The notes under the pieces: generated by a model
What the model was told of the DNA's origin: nothing
Database searches by the model: none
The model's input: only the letters and a program-made list of their open reading frames with translations
Part shown: positions 62,120 through 64,000 of the stretch, piece by piece
Position numbering within the stretch: position 1 is the first letter of the stretch
Layout of the letters: each line of letters starts with the position of its first letter
Source: Polaribacter sp. Hel_I_88
Lineage (GTDB): Bacteria > Bacteroidota > Bacteroidia > Flavobacteriales > Flavobacteriaceae
DNA length: 64,000 bases
NCBI RefSeq assembly: GCF_000687935.1
Contig: NZ_JHZZ01000001.1
Location: forward strand, 2,688,001 to 2,752,000
Reading direction: 5' to 3'
Made by a program: the position numbers and the translations under genes

Positions 62120-63874
62120 ATGAAAAATCTGTTAATAAATTATAGTTTGTTAGTTTTTGTTGTTTTCCTTGGCTTAAAAACAGCACAGGCACAAATAGTA
62201 GCAGTGCCAACAAGTTCCTACGGAACTTGGGATCGTGGAGGTGGAGTTGATGATTATTCAAACCCAAAAGCAGATTTTGTTATGGGTATTGAAGTCTCAG
62301 CTAAATGGGCAGAAGTGCAACCTAATGGACCTGAGAAATACGATTTTTCGATGTTTCAAAAAGTGTTAGATGATGCAGCCAAACATCATAAAATTGTAAA
62401 GTTAAGTATCAATGTAGGCCCAGATTCGCCTTTATGGTTTTATGAAAATGGCATTCCTTTAGTGAAAGTAAAGAGTGATAAACCAGAAAAACATGATATA
62501 AAATTTGCAAATTATCCGTATTATTTTAATCAAAAACATATAGAGTATTATTTTAAGTTGATCGAAGAGTTTTCACTTTTTTTGAGAAATCAGCCTAAAG
62601 AAAAATTTGATTGTATCGCATTTTTTCAAGTAAAAACCGGAGCTACTGGAGATGAAAGTCCTTATAAAGGTGAGCCTTATGACGAAAAATACCATATTTC
62701 AAAAAAAGATTGGGAAACCTTTCGTTTAAAAGCATTTAATCATCATAAGAAATATTTTAATGATGTGCCTAATCGTCAAATTGTACTCATTTTCAATTCG
62801 ATTAATCCAGAGAAAAATCCAGAGGCTTATAATTGGATCAACACTAAAATAGATCCTAACATTGGTTACGGAATTAAAGGAGGCGCCTACAACAGAGGAC
62901 ATCATTTAACAGGCGAAAAATCTTTTAAAAAATTATGGGTACCTTATTTAGTAAACCCTAAAGGGATGAAATTGTTTTCTGCTTCAGAAATGGATGCAAC
63001 CTGGAACAAACCGCAATTTAATATTAATAAAGAGCTTGGGTTTTATTGGGCAGCAATGAGTGCAGTAAACACAGGAGTTTCATCAACAAATATGCAAAAA
63101 GGTGCTGTTAGATTTGGCATGCGAAACAAAGAAATTAGAGATATTTTTTTAATGTTCAATACCTATGCGCAACAAGTATATCCTGCCACAGCAACAACTG
63201 CTGTCTCTGTTTTTCATGAAGGTTTAGATGCTGCAGATACCAATAAGTTCCCTGAAAGTGAGTTTGGGAAAGCAAGTAAAGCAAATTTAGAACGCTACGT
63301 AAAAATATGTAAAGCGTATGAGGCTAGAGGTGCAAGAATGGATCATTTAGAATATGCCTCCAAAGGTCAAGTCGTACAACGTTTAAGACAAAAGGGATAT
63401 AATGATGCTGGTTGGGATATTGAAGATGGTAATTACGAACGTTTTTTACATCAAATTAACCCAGAGGAAACTTCTATAGGATTGTTTCGTGTTCGTGGGG
63501 AAATCACTAAAAAATCTTCAAAATACGATCGTTTTGCAAGATCTTTTGAAAATGCTAAAGGTAAAAATACCATGTATTTTCAGTTTCATAAAGAAATGTT
63601 CGAAACTTCAAATCCTAAAAGTTTACAATTTACGATCACTTGGTTAGATAAAAATCAAGGATCAACGTGGGCTTTAAAATATAATGACGGTAAAAAAATA
63701 AAAACAGCTGAAGAGGTCAAAGGAAAAGGAGATAACAAATGGAAGACAACTATTATAACTATTAACGATATGATGCTGAATCATAAAGGTGAATTTGGCT
63801 CAGATTTTATGTTGGTAAATACAGATGAAGTTGATGATATTTTTAACGGAATTGAGGTTAGTATTAATAGATAA
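62120..63874 (+). CDS. Glycoside-hydrolase-like protein without T9SS domain (paralogue 3)
   Basis: 584 residues. Signal peptide MKNLLINYSLLVFVVFLGLK..AQAQ, then only the hydrolase domain shared with 43938 and 48642: AVPTSSYGTWDRGGGVDDYS, INVGPDSPLWFYENGIP, VKTGATGDESPYKG, GYGIKGGAYNRGHHL, FSASEMDATWN, FNGIEVSINR at the end. The conserved acidic residues are kept. Absence of a C-terminal sorting domain points to the periplasm (or lipid-free export), whereas the paralogues are T9SS-exported. It is probably an exo- or oligosaccharide-stage version of the same activity. Family unassigned (GH42/GH167-like by outline). Confidence 0.74.
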   Translation: MKNLLINYSLLVFVVFLGLKTAQAQIVAVPTSSYGTWDRGGGVDDYSNPKADFVMGIEVSAKWAEVQPNGPEKYDFSMFQKVLDDAAKHHKIVKLSINVGPDSPLWFYENGIPLVKVKSDKPEKHDIKFANYPYYFNQKHIEYYFKLIEEFSLFLRNQPKEKFDCIAFFQVKTGATGDESPYKGEPYDEKYHISKKDWETFRLKAFNHHKKYFNDVPNRQIVLIFNSINPEKNPEAYNWINTKIDPNIGYGIKGGAYNRGHHLTGEKSFKKLWVPYLVNPKGMKLFSASEMDATWNKPQFNINKELGFYWAAMSAVNTGVSSTNMQKGAVRFGMRNKEIRDIFLMFNTYAQQVYPATATTAVSVFHEGLDAADTNKFPESEFGKASKANLERYVKICKAYEARGARMDHLEYASKGQVVQRLRQKGYNDAGWDIEDGNYERFLHQINPEETSIGLFRVRGEITKKSSKYDRFARSFENAKGKNTMYFQFHKEMFETSNPKSLQFTITWLDKNQGSTWALKYNDGKKIKTAEEVKGKGDNKWKTTIITINDMMLNHKGEFGSDFMLVNTDEVDDIFNGIEVSINR

Positions 63875-63942
63875 TTTACTTTAAAATAGATCGTTTTTTC
63901 TAATTACAAGTTGATTAACTTATTTTAAATAAAGCATGATGT

Positions 63943-64000
63943 ATGAAAAAAATAGTTTTAAAATTTAGTTTATTAACTCTTGCTTTGCTTGGGTTGGGTT
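63943..64000 (+). CDS. Start of a secreted protein, cut by the window end
   Basis: ATG 63943 opens MKKIVLKFSLLTLALLGLG, a signal peptide, and runs off the window. It is the next gene on the same strand, 68 bp after paralogue 3. Product unknown. Confidence 0.6.
   Translation, partial: MKKIVLKFSLLTLALLGLG

Overview
The window is AT-rich DNA from a member of the Bacteroidota, most likely a marine Flavobacteriaceae. The grounds are TAnnTTTG-type promoters, an RteC-like regulator, several secreted proteins with type IX secretion (T9SS) C-terminal domains, and a sulfatase-containing polysaccharide-degradation cluster. No rRNA gene, complete tRNA, CRISPR array or intact integrase is visible. Everything is read from sequence alone, so family names rest on motifs, not on searches.

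Layout. (1) 1-3.2 kb: mobile-element backbone with an RteC-like protein, a small HTH protein, a replication/regulation-type protein and a DnaC-like ATPase. (2) 3.3-5.1 kb: a hipBA toxin-antitoxin cassette with two palindromic operators, followed by a diverged copy of the ATPase 3' end. (3) 5.3-31.2 kb: a one-strand defence island. It holds a WYL regulator, a Septu-like PtuA/PtuB pair, a type I restriction-modification operon with a giant GHKL-ATPase/DUF3883 protein between hsdS and hsdR, a retron (msr-msd RNA and reverse transcriptase) with two unusual partner genes, and a four-gene operon encoding an SSB-like protein, an SF1 helicase, a TPR/OB protein and a Cys-rich protein. (4) 31.2-33.4 kb: inverted repeats and a split HipBST-type system on the minus strand. 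(5) 33.5-39.4 kb: a decayed mobile region bounded by two copies of a direct repeat, with nonsense-disrupted genes, a small phage-like minus-strand operon, a tRNA 3'-end fragment and a damaged ISAon1-type insertion sequence. (6) 39.5-64 kb: a carbohydrate locus with a sodium/sugar symporter, three paralogous glycoside-hydrolase-like proteins plus a dead fourth copy, a sulfatase and relics of others, an SGNH hydrolase, an alpha/beta hydrolase, a clan GH-D alpha-galactosidase-like enzyme, an unassigned large hydrolase-like protein and T9SS accessory proteins.

How it may work. The most novel part is 21.0-31.2 kb. The retron RNA promoter and the promoter of the helicase operon carry the same inverted repeat at identical spacing to the -7 box, which suggests that one repressor controls both units. 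The retron partner genes appear to encode a degenerate kinase-like protein and a protein with an intact phospho-receiver domain plus a HEPN-like C-terminus. This would be a phosphorelay-like retron effector that I do not recognise from described types. In the carbohydrate locus, two of the GH-like paralogues carry T9SS sorting domains and a third does not, suggesting outer-surface and periplasmic steps in the breakdown of a sulfated, probably galactose-containing polysaccharide. SusC/SusD genes are not in the window. A shared upstream element before four secreted-protein genes suggests a common regulon.
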